The translations under genes were made by a program, and so were the position numbers. From assembly GCA_033002965.1 (NCBI GenBank), contig JAURVB010013196.1, positions 309,318 to 373,317 on the forward strand: a stretch of 64,000 bases of DNA, written 5' to 3'. The DNA is from Piper betle. Taxonomy: Eukaryota; Streptophyta; Magnoliopsida; Piperales; Piperaceae. Each line of letters starts with the position of its first letter. Positions within the stretch are counted from its first letter, which is position 1. Below are positions 22,670-35,743 of this stretch, piece after piece. The notes under the pieces were generated by a model. The model made no database searches, was not told the origin of the DNA, and was given only the letters and a program-made list of their open reading frames with translations.

Positions 22670-25104
22670 GAAAAAGGGAGAGAGAGAGAAATTTTCGATA
22701 GATAAAGTATTTGAATGAAACTCCAGATGATCATATGGATAGGGATTAATGAATTAAAATGATCCATGTGAAAAAAATATAAGCACCATCGATTAATGTA
22801 CGTAGGCCTTCTAAGGAAGATGCTACACGATTTTCCAAATAAATGTTAATTATTCCATCAATTTTTTACAAGAACGGGAGACCAACAAAAAAAATTCTAC
22901 ATAGAAGCTTGTTTAAACCATCTCGATCCTCGTCGTCCACTTGGGGAGTTGTATTGTGGTGCATGTTAGTTTAAGCAGAGACATTAGTACGTACTTTCAT
23001 AGTTATAATTACGGGCCGGGTCTGGTATAAACAATATGATGTTTTGCCGACTATGTACGCCACTTATTGTTAATGCAAACAAATTAGAAGACTAGCTAAA
23101 AACGATGGTCCTGATCAATGGAGTGCGGCATATGATCCGGGAGTAATTAACAACTCATAATTTATGGCCAATTTCATACGTTTAATATGTTTTCCGGTAA
23201 TGAAAACTGCATTATCGTATTAATCTTGCCAACGTGACCGGACTTACATACATTAATTAGCCAATTGGAACTGTCTCACCCTTGATGATTTTAGTGTGTC
23301 AAAGGGTCTTAATACAATGTCATATCAATTATTTGTACTTCCTTTTTGAAGTTAAAGACATTTGTTATTAGTCATTGGAAGTGCAACAACCGACGGCAAC
23401 AATGCTACTTATTTGATAATCAATTGAATTGTTAGAATCAACATATAAATTAACCAATGTGTTCATTTCCAAGCAATGACATATATATGATACAATCACT
23501 AACAATTAGCTAAGATGGAAAATTCTGATTCTTCTTCTTCTTTGACATTAAATATAAGTAGGCCTTAATTTGATCATTTGGTTGAAACGAAGTTACAATT
23601 GAATGGGGACATGTTCAGTACTGGCCGTTGCCAACCGTAATGCAAACAAACGTGTAGCCTAAAACTTGGGTTTTCTGCAATGACCAGCCCTCAACATCGG
23701 TTACCTGCTAGCTCAACGTACAGCTTTGGACGGTGGTTTCGTATAAAATACTCACCAATATATTTTTATTATATTTTTTAAGGCAAGTAGACTAAATCTT
23801 CTTAATAAGAAGTTAGAAATTGAAATTAGCTGGGTTTAAACCTTTGATCCTCGGGAATTGAAGATATTTTTTATTTTTTATTTATAAAAAATTAAAAATT
23901 AAGGTTAGTCAGGTTTAAACCCGGACCTTTCTGTGGGAGAGGTATTTTATTTTTTTCATTGTATTTCGACTTGTTAAAGTTCATACTTTTAATCGTAAGT
24001 TAATATTGAATTTTACTTTTATTAATAAGAGAATATCGTTCATCTAAAAAGCTAATATATATCTTCTTTTAATAAATCCAAAAACTAGCTATCTGGTATC
24101 TCTAAATTTAATGACTGTTCTTTATGTCACTAGCTAGCGCTTCTTTTTCTGATTCATCTTCCAGATTTGTTGTCCTAGAGGCCCAATCATCTGATTCACA
24201 ATGTATCGAAGGTTCATTACATTTCCACCATGTATCACAGGCTCATTCACTTAATACGCACAAATACATATTGGCCTACAATTTTCATCTCCAATGTACA
24301 CTCTCACGCATGCATGGCCTATCACTTGCATGCAGTTCCCTTCCATGCAAGCATCTTTCAATTTCGTATCAAGGGTTCGTAGATTCTCACATGCATGCAT
24401 GACAAGTACCAAATTTTCTCAGGTCCTCCAAACATGAATAGAAGGGTGACAAGAAATTCACAGAATTTTCCGCCATAATTCGTCTTGTTATCACCATTTG
24501 AAGCCAAAACAGTGTAGTCAATTATTATCTGTCTCTTGTTACAGCTTGTCGGAGATTTCCATGTTCAACTCTAATAATATAACTAAAAAAAACTCTAATA
24601 ATATAAGTAAATATTTATAAAGACCAGCGATATAGTGGATGCTAATTATAGAGCAATTAACATGGCTGATGGTACTATATATAAACATTGGAAAAAAGGT
24701 AAAAATAATATACCGTATAACATCAAATTTAACGAGTCAGGTAGACCAATATGATCATGTGATCAAACTAAATTTTAATAACAACAATTTCATTCACAAA
24801 AAGTATAGTGTATAGATATATATATTATACTCATGCACGTAGATTTAGACATTTTAATCAATTTATTGTAATGCAAGATAACCACGAAAATTTGCAATAG
24901 TTACATGTAGGTGTGAATTACATTAATAATTTACCTATTGGCTCGCAACAACTTAGTAATTTACTTTTTATTCATTAATCTACTTTTATTTGAAACCATT
25001 AACTTAAAACACCATAAAATTTATAAACACATTTAGTGTAGAAACTACTTATGATTTATGGCTATCATAACATTTAAATTAAACATATAAGAAGTATACA
25101 TTCA
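22670..25104. other. AT-rich intergenic DNA
   Basis: About 2.4 kb without a supported gene. A plus-strand frame at 24124-24402 has no recognisable motif. TGCATG words cluster near 24300-24400. Confidence 0.4.
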
Positions 25105-25743
25105 TCAGAGCTGGGTGAGCTTCTCGGTGCACTCGCGTCGCCGGAGCTCCATCTCCGGGAAGCCAATGAACAGGTGGCACTCCGACGTCGCCACCGCATC
25201 CCTCTTAATCACCCCGAGGAACGTCACCCGACCGGGTATCGTCGTCGATGCGTGCACAGCAAGCTCGCCGGCGAGGGCGTCTGTCACCAGTGGTCCGAGG
25301 TCGGTGGCGTACCCCTGGTCGGCGCCGATCTTCACCTGCACCGCCACCGTCCCGGACCCCCTCGCTGGGATCAGCCCCGGTGCAACGTCGGCACTCCCCA
25401 CCGGCTGCCCGTGGTAGGAGAGGAGGCTCTCGCCTGCGTTGTGCCGGAAGCTGGCGTAGTTGGGGTTGCGGACGAGGAGGAGGAGGCCGAGGGAGACGTT
25501 GAGCTGGACTTTGAGGCTCGGGAAGGAGAGGGAGGGGGAGACGCCGAATACGTGGGTGTAGATGAGTGTGGTCTGCGGGAGCCGGCTTCGGAAGACGGTG
25601 AAGGCGAGGGTGAGGGCGACGGCGACGAGGAGGAGGAGGAGGATGGCCGCGGCGATGCAGCAGACGGCGAGCCGTCGCCTGCGCCGGCGAGGAGGGGGTG
25701 TAGGAGAAGGGTTTGGGACGGAGGAATCGTCGGTGGGCTTCAT
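25105..25743 (-). CDS. NDR1/HIN1-like (LEA-2) membrane protein
   Basis: Intact single-exon gene of 212 residues. It has a Pro/Ser-rich cytosolic N-terminus, an Arg cluster (RRRRRR, residues 19-24), one transmembrane helix (about residues 26-50) and an LEA-2 beta-sandwich with LNVSLGLLLLVRNPNYASF (about 81-99), YHGQPVGSADVAPG and C-terminal FPEMELRRREC. NHL proteins sit in the plasma membrane and contribute to pathogen and stress responses; the RNPNYASF segment is the usual family landmark. The whole CDS is strongly GC-rich while its flanks are AT-rich, a monocot-like pattern. It starts at the only ATG before the basic and membrane segments. No fault was seen. Which NHL subgroup it belongs to is undecided. 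Confidence 0.9.
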   Translation of the reverse strand: MKPTDDSSVPNPSPTPPPRRRRRRLAVCCIAAAILLLLLVAVALTLAFTVFRSRLPQTTLIYTHVFGVSPSLSFPSLKVQLNVSLGLLLLVRNPNYASFRHNAGESLLSYHGQPVGSADVAPGLIPARGSGTVAVQVKIGADQGYATDLGPLVTDALAGELAVHASTTIPGRVTFLGVIKRDAVATSECHLFIGFPEMELRRRECTEKLTQL

Positions 25744-27377
25744 GGGTGGTGGAGAGGATGGGAAGGAAGGGAGAAGATTAGAGAAGGAAGGAGGGAAAGT
25801 AGAGTTTATTCAAGTAAACATTTGATGGTTAACCCTTTTTTTCTATGCAGATATATATATATATTTTTATAAACAAAATTTGATGTTTTGTGTAATTTTA
25901 AACGTGATTAATTTAAACATGCTCTTGAAAATACATGTTTAATATTGAAAAATAAATAAATAATGGTTTAGGATATTGTAAGTGGATGATTTACCTTCTT
26001 AACGGATTGTTTTAAATCTGAAATATCAATTACTTACAATAAAATAAATCATTCATTTACGGCATTGGCGTAATTAAGAGTGTAGGTATATTAGAAGATG
26101 GTTAAGAAAATTCCTAGTTATATAATTACCTTTACCATCAAAGACCATCTTATCCCATCTCTGACCACGTCGGCACATATGATGACAGGCTTAATTAGTT
26201 ATTATTCTTGATAAATGGTTGCGTGGCGGGATTAAAGTGCAGGTCATTAATTAAAACATGGTTTAAAATTTTTTCCTAGCTGAATTACCTATACCATCTA
26301 AGACCATTGCTGTGTCGGCCCCATGTGTTGCCAGGGGGTTGTGTTGGCTATTACACAATGTGAACCTGACCAGATATGGAATACTCAAACACAAAGTCAA
26401 ATATGTAATTTCTTTTAAGTACTTAGACCTGATCCCGATTTAGTAAACTTAGAATTATAAGGAACCAATAATAAATATATTACATGCATTGATATAAAAA
26501 TACACAAAAAATTACATGATAACTATTATTATTTATAATTTAAATATAGTATATTTTACAAGATATTTTTATATAATTTAATATTATATAAAAAATTTTA
26601 AAACTAAAATTAAATATTTTTTGGGTTTGATTATTTATAGGGTATCCTTTGAAATAATAATCTTGAAATTGTTTTTATATATTCTTGATATACGTTTTTA
26701 ATAATTTTAAATATGCATCGTTGGATAGTTTTATTTTGTTATGGGAATTTTCATAAAATTTTAAGAAAGAAGGCAAAATTAAGTAATAACCACTGACCAT
26801 GGTGCTCAGAAATTCCAACGTGGAGGAAGAGATTTGAGTTCTATAACTACTACACTAATTATAAGCAAGGCACAAGCTTGGACTCCAACCTTTTTTTAAA
26901 AAAAAATCGAAACCAAAAGAAAGAAAAATAAAAAAGTATCATGTTTTAATATTTGTTATCACAAATGTTCAAAAGTTTAAATTTGTGTCAGATATAGCAA
27001 AATCTCTAATTCTTATTTCATATAAAACCAATTCATATATTTTAAGCATATTTGACTCGTATATTTTGTTTTTTAAATAATAACTCTTAATTTAATTTTT
27101 ATTTTTCTTAAATATATTTTTCTTACATTCCATGTGATAAATAATATTTACTTTTCTAAAAAAAATTAAAATAAAATATATTATATAAAAGAGAATTTTT
27201 AATTTCTAATAAAATATGACATTTTCAAATTCAAATTTTAAATACCCAAATATTATATATCTTACTTTATTTGAATTTTGATGCTCGTAAATTCAACAAA
27301 AAAATTAAAATTTTATTTTTTACTTTTTAGCTCATAAATAATATAATTTTAAAGCCTATTCATCATTTATTAGACAA

Positions 27378-27439
<62 letters not shown>

Positions 27440-28783
27440 CATACACACACATGAAGTTACTAAAAATTACAACTTTTATTCATTATTTAGCTTGGTCTTA
27501 ATAAAAATGAGATTTTATGGGTATTTTTATCATTAAATAAAATTAATGGGATTTGGTCACGATTAATAACAAAAGGTTTTAAAATAGCTGATATAATTTT
27601 AAAATTTGACTATTTTTTAAAGAAAAAATTGAAATATGAATATTTATGATATTTTCTCACAAAATTATTCTAAAGCCCACCCGAACCAATATTTCGATTC
27701 GTTGCGACCAACTTGAGAACTACCCGGCAAGTCGCGGAGGAAGTCAAAGTGGTCAGTTTTTTAGTGCAAAAAGGCCAAAGCGTTGGTTGTGAGAGTAGAA
27801 GTCAACCGCCGAACAACTTCACAAAAAAAAGGGTACTTTTTTATGTCTGTTATCATGATTTCTTCTTGGGTTTGTGCCTGTTTAAGATATGCGTGTGATG
27901 TGTATGCATGGTCAAAATCAATGCTTCAATGCTTCACTCTAGCTCTTTGTGTTGTTTGCTACGCCATATCTGATTTAGTATAGGAAGGTTCCCTTTTGAT
28001 GAACAAAATCAATGTTTGAATTGTTTAATCTGGTTCCTTATAGAAAGAGAGCGAGACGAGTGTTCAACCTTCGATTGCCCGGCTTTTGTAAGGTATATAT
28101 TTGGCTTCCTTTGGCATCCAATTTCTACATAACATGAGGTTTGATGCAAACTAGATAACGTATGCTCTATATGTAGCTTCTTCTGAGAATGAAATCAGAA
28201 GATTTTCGTCGGATGCTTCTAAGTTCGTGTAAAGCCTCTCTTCGATGCATAATTTAAGCTTTGTAGCCACAGATTAAACAGAGTGACCAGTTCTACTCCT
28301 TTAGGATGGAATTTCAGGAAGTGAAATGCTACTACAATCACCATCTTTAGTAAATATATATTCGGTTGTAATGTTAACTAATCTTTATAATATTTGCATC
28401 CCTTCAACTAGTTTAGCAACTCTCTGCACTTTTATCTTAATTGAGTAAACTGGATATGTGCTAAATGATGGTGTCGGTTTTCTAGATATGCTCTATTTTT
28501 TTATTTAAACTCATGGATGCTTGCAGGTTTGATTTGTCCGAGGAGCAAGGGGTATCCTATAACCTTTCTACTCTAACCTGGCGGTTAATTCTCTCATTTC
28601 TACTATTAATTTTTTTGATGGCATGTCTGCTTTTTTTCCCTGTTAAATTTTTACTCAGGTATAGCTCTAATACTTTCTTGGTCTTTTCCCAGTTTCTTCC
28701 AGTAGAGCCTTCTCTGAGCTGGTTATATAGCATGCAAAGTGAAGGCTTTATTCTTTAACTTGATAGCTTGGACGTACAGTACA
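25744..28783. other. AT-rich intergenic DNA with (TA)n; leader of the NLR remnant at right
   Basis: Mostly A/T. A (TA)n of about 48 bp lies at 27384-27433, followed by ATACACAC. 26110-26340 holds two related phrases (ATTACCT(T/A)TACCATC(A/T)AAGACCAT) about 190 bp apart. 27680-28780 is more balanced and may be the leader of the NLR, including a hydrophobic open frame (28513-28758) that I cannot assign. Confidence 0.35.
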
Positions 28784-29549
28784 ATGGTAATCATAGTACC
28801 TATTGTGGGGATCATGGTTGGCCTACTAGCTCAATTAGCAAACTGTGGAAATGCAGGCATCTTTCTACGTGACAATCTCAGTTATCTCTTTCGTTACAAA
28901 AAGAAAATTCTGAATCTTGAAAAGGAGCCTAAAATATTACCACAAATTAGAGACCATGTGCAACAACGATTGGCTGTGGCTCTCAGGGAAGGGATTGAGC
29001 CCTCAAAGCAAATGGTTGGATGCCTAGAAGATGTAATTTATTTTGAAGCCAAAGCAATGGATATTCTTCCAGGAGAGGCAGGTGCTATAAAATGTCTAGT
29101 GGGAATATCTCCTAAAAAGGCACTTTCTCTGGTTGACAATGTGAAGAAGCTAATTGAAATATCAGAACATGTACTAGACAACATTTCAAATCTTCTTCCT
29201 CTACTAAGTTTTGAACCAAGATTTGTCTCTGATCTGGTCACAAGTGATTCTGCTCAATCTGTGGAGAAAGCGATAATAGATGCCTTACAAGAAAGCGAAA
29301 CTAGTATCTCTGGGGTTTGGGGAATGCCAGGGGTGGGAAAGACAACTCTGATGAAGAGGCTGAACAATGAGATTATAAGAAAACTATCCTTTATAAAGAA
29401 GGTAATCATGGTGACTGTGCTGCCTAATATCCAAGATGTTGCATATGCAATTGTAAAAAATGTGATGGATTACCACTGGCAATTGTTTCTCTTGGGGAAT
29501 CATTGAGAGATGAGAGAGATGCAATAATGTGGAAAAAAATTTTTTGATA
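28784..29549 (+). pseudogene. CC-NBS-LRR (NLR) resistance-gene pseudogene, internally deleted
   Basis: Starts MVIIVPIVGIMVGLL and continues through a coiled-coil-like region, then the NB-ARC P-loop GMPGVGKTTLMKRL (about 29320-29360) and the start of RNBS-A (KKVIMVTV). The frame then jumps from DVAYA almost directly to the GLPL motif: CDGLPLAIVSLGESLRDERD is encoded at about 29461-29520 but in the next frame, after an A-run one base short. Kinase-2, RNBS-B, RNBS-C, the MHD region and all LRRs are absent. Intact relatives are cytosolic pathogen sensors of the RPS2/RPS5 style; this copy cannot be functional. Whether the A-run gap is real or an assembly error does not change that. Confidence 0.85.
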
Positions 29550-29728
29550 AATGTAAATAAATTTTATCGGATGATAAATGTTTGCTGCATGCATCTTGTG
29601 CTAGTGTTCTTCAATTGATCAACTTCAATATATATTAATCACATTCATAATCTGCATCATAATACTGTGACATGGGTAACAATGTTAACTATTATGATAT
29701 ATATGTGGTCGTGGAATTTGGAGTGCAG

Positions 29729-29905
29729 GTTGTGGAAGATGGGTATGAGTTCTTTGCAGAGAGGCAGCTGGTTACCATATTTTCAGCTCCTAATTACTGT
29801 GTGGTGTTCAACAATGCTGGGGCTTTGATGAATGTGGATGAGAGCTTGCTATACTCGTTTCAGATACTCAGGCCTTGGAGAGGGAGGCCAGGACAATCGG
29901 AGTAA
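29729..29905 (+). pseudogene. Protein phosphatase 1 catalytic subunit, orphan last exon
   Basis: Preceded by an acceptor-like TGCAG, the frame reads [20 protein letters not shown], then PNYC, and later [11 protein letters not shown] and FQILRP: the last exon of a PP1 (TOPP) catalytic subunit. The normally invariant GEFDNAGA is changed to VVFNNAGA, and the tail [11 protein letters not shown] is unlike the usual one. The rest of PP1 was not found upstream, where the NLR remnant lies only about 180 bp away. It is most likely a duplicated exon fragment that is no longer selected. Confidence 0.82.
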
Positions 29906-32070
29906 TGTTGAAGATGATTCGAGTCCTGCATAAAAAAACTCTAGAAAAGAAGATTATTCATCATCATGTTCTTTCTTTTTCTTTTCATGTGATGTGATAA
30001 CAAATTAAACAATTGAAAATTGTAAATATCCATTATTTAAAGAAATGAAATGAAAAGAAAAACAGACACTTTAACAAAGTTTTATTGCATTTTTTTTTGC
30101 TCGGAACGTAAATTTTGTTAGAAAGTTAAAAAATAGTGTTTGGCAAGATATAATATAATTTTTTGCTAGTTTTATAAATTGTGATGAAATATGTTTCTAG
30201 CAAAAAAAATTAGCAACGTAAAACTTAATCAAATATATGGTAAAACTGTATTTACAATCACAAATGCTAAGATATATAGACATTTATACGAGGCCATCTT
30301 AACTAATCCCTACGTGGAATCATTTAAATATCTGCAATTCAAGTAACCACAGTTATTTATTAGGGAAAATACTCACTGGTCTTGAATGAAACATGGATAT
30401 TCCTTTATCACAGGCAAGAAATTCCTGAACAACCAGCTTGAAGAAACGTAAAACAACCAAATTGCTCCACTTTTGTTACAAAGACAAAATTTAACAAACC
30501 GATTCTCACATTTCAAATAGTCTATTCATCTTAACTTTGTTACAATCAAGAAATTTAACAACCAAATTAATCAATGTCTGTTTCAAACATAAAATTTAAC
30601 AAACAGGTTCTCTCATTTCAACTAGAAGGCACGAGAAGAAACAAGATCCTCATGTTAAAGTCCTATTAAATATAATTATAAAATATACCTTAATTTAATT
30701 GTTCAGGTCTTAAAATATATCTTAATTTAGATACAAATAGGGTCAGGCCTAATTAAGATACAAATATATCTTAATTTAATTGTTCAGGTCTTAAAATAAA
30801 ATTTTAACGGGGAAATTTGGTTCTTATAAAATAGATTTTGATGAAAAGGTTAGAATGCAGCCTTAGTCAAAGATTTTTAGGCATGTCTTAATACTTAGAC
30901 AAACTATTCCTTTAATCTAATAAATCGTCACTGTCATCTTTTTAAAATAATAAACCTACTAATATACTAAATTTTATTCCAATAAAATTTTGATGTGACA
31001 CTAAAATTTAAAAAATAATATTTTTATTAATAAAAAATAAAATAATAATACTATAAAATAATTAAATGGCATGTAGCAAAAAAACTATTAAAGGATTTAA
31101 AACAAATCCCTGAGTATGGTAAAAAATAAAATTTTTATTATACAATATAAAGAATAATATTATAAAATAATTAAATAACATGTGATAGACCATGAGGCAA
31201 AACAAATCTAAATGACAATATAAAAGTATTAAAAGATTCGAAACAAATTTTAATTATAATTAAAAAATAAAATTTTTACTAATAAAAAATAAACAATAAT
31301 ATTGTAAAACAATTAAATGACACGGCAGTATCTAATTAAAATTCCACAATTTTTTATATTAGTACATAGATAGTTATCAAAATTCATTCCTCGATCTCAG
31401 ACATCTCCATTTCAGCCCCCACCCAATACAGTCCAAAATTAATAATTTTTTCGACAATGTCTAATCATAAAGGTTTTTTTAAATATAATGACGTAAAAAA
31501 CGGACACCCAAGTTCAATGGGCACTGAAAAGCTGAAATATCAACCCAAAACTACAATTTTGAAAACACAATGTTTCTAAAACTATAACAAAGATTCAAAA
31601 TTTTTAATTTAAAACAAATGAATAAATGACTCGTCCACATAATCCTTCACATTGATATGAAAAAACAGAAACTGCAAACAACACAAACAATAACACACTA
31701 ATTCTTCTTGCAACATAACATTATACACGAACGTTCAAAGAATTAGCTCATGAATAAATCAAGGTCATTAACTGACTAGAAAGCCAATCCCCAAAACACA
31801 CAAATAATAGCGCACACGCATGCAGCGTATTGGCTCAACTTTGTACATACAAAAGATCAAATCTTGATGACAGAAAAATCTTCTACCTGATACTCATCAT
31901 TCACATTCTTCCATCAAGACGGGGCCAAGGCACACACAACTTTCCAATATAAAAGATCGACCCTTTTAAAATATTTTAACATGGATCGTGAACGAGTTCA
32001 AAGGGCTGTCAAAGAATTTAATGAACATGAAGCCGGTGAAAGGAAGGCAGGAAGAGTTGGTTACTTTAAG
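29906..32070. other. AT-rich intergenic DNA
   Basis: 30430-30640 contains two diverged copies of a roughly 90-bp phrase (ACAA(A)TTTAACAAAC...TCTCA(C)ATTTCAA). 30700-31300 has repeated AT-rich phrases. No gene was recognised. The last stretch is the 3' flank of the WD40-like gene. Confidence 0.35.
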
Positions 32071-35000
32071 TCAGTTCGACCATACATGCAGCAGGCCCAG
32101 TCGATTGCCGGTGTAAATCTCATTCCGGTCTTCATCATAGAAAAGAGCGGTAATGTCCTCCAATGCTTCGGCAACCGTGTTTCTAACACTGTAACTGCGT
32201 GTTCGTTTTCTGCCCTTGCACGAATCATCGTCCTTGGGTATGGTATTGCCGGCTCGAATCTTTGCAAGGCACTTTCCAGTCAATATGTTGCTGATATTAA
32301 TTGATCCAGCTGCAATACAAGAGCAAACAGCATGGGTAAACTCACAACGATCATATATTCTCAAGGTTTGTACAATGCCAATAATAAAAACAATCTACCA
32401 AAATTCCTAAGCAAATGAAAACATAGCTTTCTTAATGAACTGCAAAAACAGCCAACCCAGATTAAGTGACAGTGCTAGGTCTCAATTTTCTGCTACTAAT
32501 ACAGGGAAACTAACATATCAACATAGGTTCAAACGTTAAAATTAAGTCAACCAAAATTCAGCCAAAAGACATTTCTAACCGGAACGCCAGTACACATAAA
32601 AACGCAATGCCAAAGACTAGAGATAGTTCCTAACGCAGGTAACTAATTAGGATATTAAAAAAATCATATTAACAAATGCCTTTTGCCATTAACTAAAATC
32701 ATATATATATATATATATACAAATGAACACAAGGAAGGTTTCTTAATCAAAAGGCACGCAAACCTGAAGAGTTATATGCCAAGGGAATCTCAAAATCCAT
32801 TTGGCGGCTGTTTTTCACATTTGGATATGTATACTCTCAGAAAAATGTCAGCTCAATCACAATATTGACGAGTCATCCTAAAATAAACTAGAAAGATGGT
32901 TCCGATAAGTGTTGTTCCTCATCATCTCTTTGGGAGAACAGACAGGTTTCTGAAATTCAGAGTCCCACACGTATTCCACGTTGGTATATTGATTATGAAA
33001 TACAACTCGCAATTTGAACTTTTGAATTCTAACATTTATCATGTCTTTTAATGTCAAACAGAATCCAGTACAATCAAAAATTCCATCAGCAGTAACCATG
33101 ATGAAATGATAAGTAAAACCAATTGATGGATTCTATAAATTTATCAGATCATTTAAAAAACACCCGCACACATGCACACACGCACACACACACTTTGAGG
33201 AATGTTGTCTCAACTTCAACCACTCCAAATTAATACTTGGTAGATATGTCCAACTCTCAGACAAAATGCAAACAGGTAACCTCAAAGAAAACTTAAATTA
33301 TTTAAAATATGCACTATTTTATCAAGCAAAACCATCAAGCTTTCATTTTATACAAGAAACTTTCATTAACATAGAAGATGCTTCACCAAAAAGAAGTCTA
33401 TAAGAATCTTACCATTGCCCTCTACGGATGAATCATCTGAACCAGCTTTGCAGTAGGAAATTATGAGGTCTTGATCACTTGTAATGTAGATATTGTTAGT
33501 ATTACAGTCGGGATGCCACAATAAATGATCTTCAAAAGACGTGACAAGTTCCCCCTAAAATTCCAAACAGCAACCGTACGATCTCTAAATGTCAAGAACA
33601 GTTGATTCTCGTAGAGAAATATAAAGGCTGATGGGGTCATAAATTCTGTTTGGTTGACTTTTGTGTGTTGAGAATTTCTTACCTACATATATACAATAAT
33701 GCATACAGATAAGTTTAGATGATATTTGATCTCAGCAATGATCTTCAACATTAAAAAAATAAGAAGGTAATGGAACAAGCAATAGAACTAGATGGTTTTA
33801 TATTAGTATGACTTACATCTAAAATTTGAAGGTTCTCATTTTCCTGCTTCACAAGAAGCTTTTCATTAAACTGCTCAATAAAATCCACCTTTTTATTCCG
33901 ATGAAGAAGATGGTTGAAGGCTTTTAGAACAGTGCCGTCCTCTATAGACAAAATCTTCAAGTGAACATGACTATTATTGGATCTTGTGAAAATCAAAAGC
34001 ATTATACCTGGACTGTTAAACATAAAAAAATGTCAAATGCACGAATCATTTTCCATATATACATGTATTCAGCATGGATAATGAAAATTCACACTGCAAA
34101 AAAATATCCATCAGAACTGAAAATTTAATAGTGAAACCTGATTTTTATTTCTTGAACATTTTTATCTGATATTGAATACAACAGAGTATAGTTCTTCAAG
34201 TCAAACACCTTGTATATACTGCAAAATAGGGCTGAATCAAAATTGTGACAAGTACTTCATGGTTCATTTAGATTTTTAAACAATAAAAACTAACTTATCC
34301 TGCGCCGAATATGTGAGAACTTTCCCATTCACATCATCAAACTCTACAAAACCCGGCCACTTAAGTGACTCTGACTCAAAAAGAGCAAATCCGGCATCAG
34401 GTTGTCCCCGTCGAATATACCTAGTCAGTGTGAGAAAATTGTCTCTTAGAAGTTTTTTCTTAAAACCTTAACGTATAAATAAAATGGCATCAATAAAAAA
34501 TTACGCACTCGATCCTAGTGGTCCTGCATTTCAAAGAACTAAAGTTGTCTGAAGCATATACAGAAACTGTGATTAGCGAGTCATTGTTTTTGTTGTAAAA
34601 CAAGCTCCTGATGACCTCATCAGGGCTTACATTCAAGAAACATATCCTCTGGTTTGTTTCTGCCCATGAAAACAAAAATGTCAAGAAACAGAGAGGAAAA
34701 AACAGGTAAAATAAACTAAAAACACTCCAGTAATCCAACCTCTGCTAAACGCAGCACAAACGCCAGATTGTGCCAAGGCAAATACTATGTCACGAGCTGC
34801 CACAATTTCTATAATTTTTGACCTCTTTCTAAGAAACGGTAATTGCAAGAAGCTGTGTCCCTTTGGATCATGGGTATCATACTCCTCCTGCAAATAACCA
34901 TGTGATACTAATGATGTAAGCTACATAACTTCCCAGCTCACATTGAAAATGAAATACCTCCCAATAATAAACAATGAAAGACCTGAATAATCTGTGACAG

Positions 35001-35743
35001 GCATGTTCAATCCACACCACACGTGATAAAACAAAGACAGATGATAGTACCTCTGTATCTAATGATTAAACCATAAAACTTAGATTTAAATCCCTGACTT
35101 GAGCTAACAGCTAATAAAGTGTCCAATCCTGAGTTCAAAGTGAATTTAACCCCGCCCTAACACCAAGGATTTTGACAATTAATTCAAAAACTCAAAATGG
35201 TCATCGCAAGAAGTAAAGAATAATTATCGCCGAGGATCATGAAACAAAAAGCAAGCACCCATCCAAAACATTCACAAGTACGCAGCTACAGGTTGTAATC
35301 TACAAAGTCTAAACTAAAGCAATATAACACTTAAACCAGACAGAGACGAACAACAAGATAACTAAGTAAAATTTTAGTCTATTTATTTCTTCTCACCCCA
35401 CAAAAGCATCAATAAAGGCAACAGATTCCATAAACCCTAGATCAACAAAACCCTATTAATGTTAGTATAGCGCCTCCCCTCCCAACAACAAAACAAAAAA
35501 AAAACCACTAAAAGAACAGTCTTTTGGTACCCCGCCATGACTCACCTGGAGCTGGATGTTGCGGAACCGCTCCTGCGCGTTGCTCATACTGAAAGCCCGG
35601 TCCCTCTTGGAGCAAATCTCCCGGCGCTGGAGCTTCTTCACGCTGTTCACGAACCCCTCAGCCGGCCGCGGGCGCTTCTTGTTGGCCACCACCCGCCGCA
35701 CGCTGCACGGCCGGGGGCTCGCCGATATCCGGCGCCCCTCCAT
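32071..35743 (-). CDS. Conserved plant WD40-like protein, eight exons, one-base frameshift
   Basis: Exons (gene order): 35546-35743, 34740-34887, 34509-34659, 34295-34420, 34138-34218, 33817-34012, 33413-33682, 32071-32309. All junctions are GT-AG and in phase. The protein has a basic N-terminus (MEGRRISASPRPCS, then EGFVNSVKKLQRREICSKRD), then beta-propeller-like repeats: DIVFALAQSGVCAAFSR, QRICFLNVSPDEVIRSLFYN, VQEIKISPGIMLLIFT, FLTFRDRTVAVWNFRG, CLAKIRAG and YTGNRLGLLHVWSN at the end. I recognise it as a conserved single-copy plant protein of unknown function. Exons total 1409 nt, one short of 470 codons. The missing base is in exon 7, in a C5 run (33551-33555; G5 in the sense strand) between NFRG and ELVTSFEDH. 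An alternative Met lies four codons upstream (35755). Intron 7 is about 1.1 kb. Confidence 0.85.

Noticed and set aside
21853..22670. Frames of 200-257 residues rich in Pro, Ala, Arg and Gly
   Set aside because: Same reason; overlapping frames on both strands of element B, ending in YIYIYI-type translations of (TA)n.
25174..25872. 232-residue plus-strand frame opposite the NHL gene
   Set aside because: Shadow of a GC-rich minus-strand CDS; Glu/Gly-rich with no domain.
31981..32304. Plus-strand 107-residue frame with MDRERVQRAVKEFNEHEA
   Set aside because: It overlaps the conserved last exon of the WD40-like gene on the other strand and reaches beyond it without any known motif; treated as a shadow.
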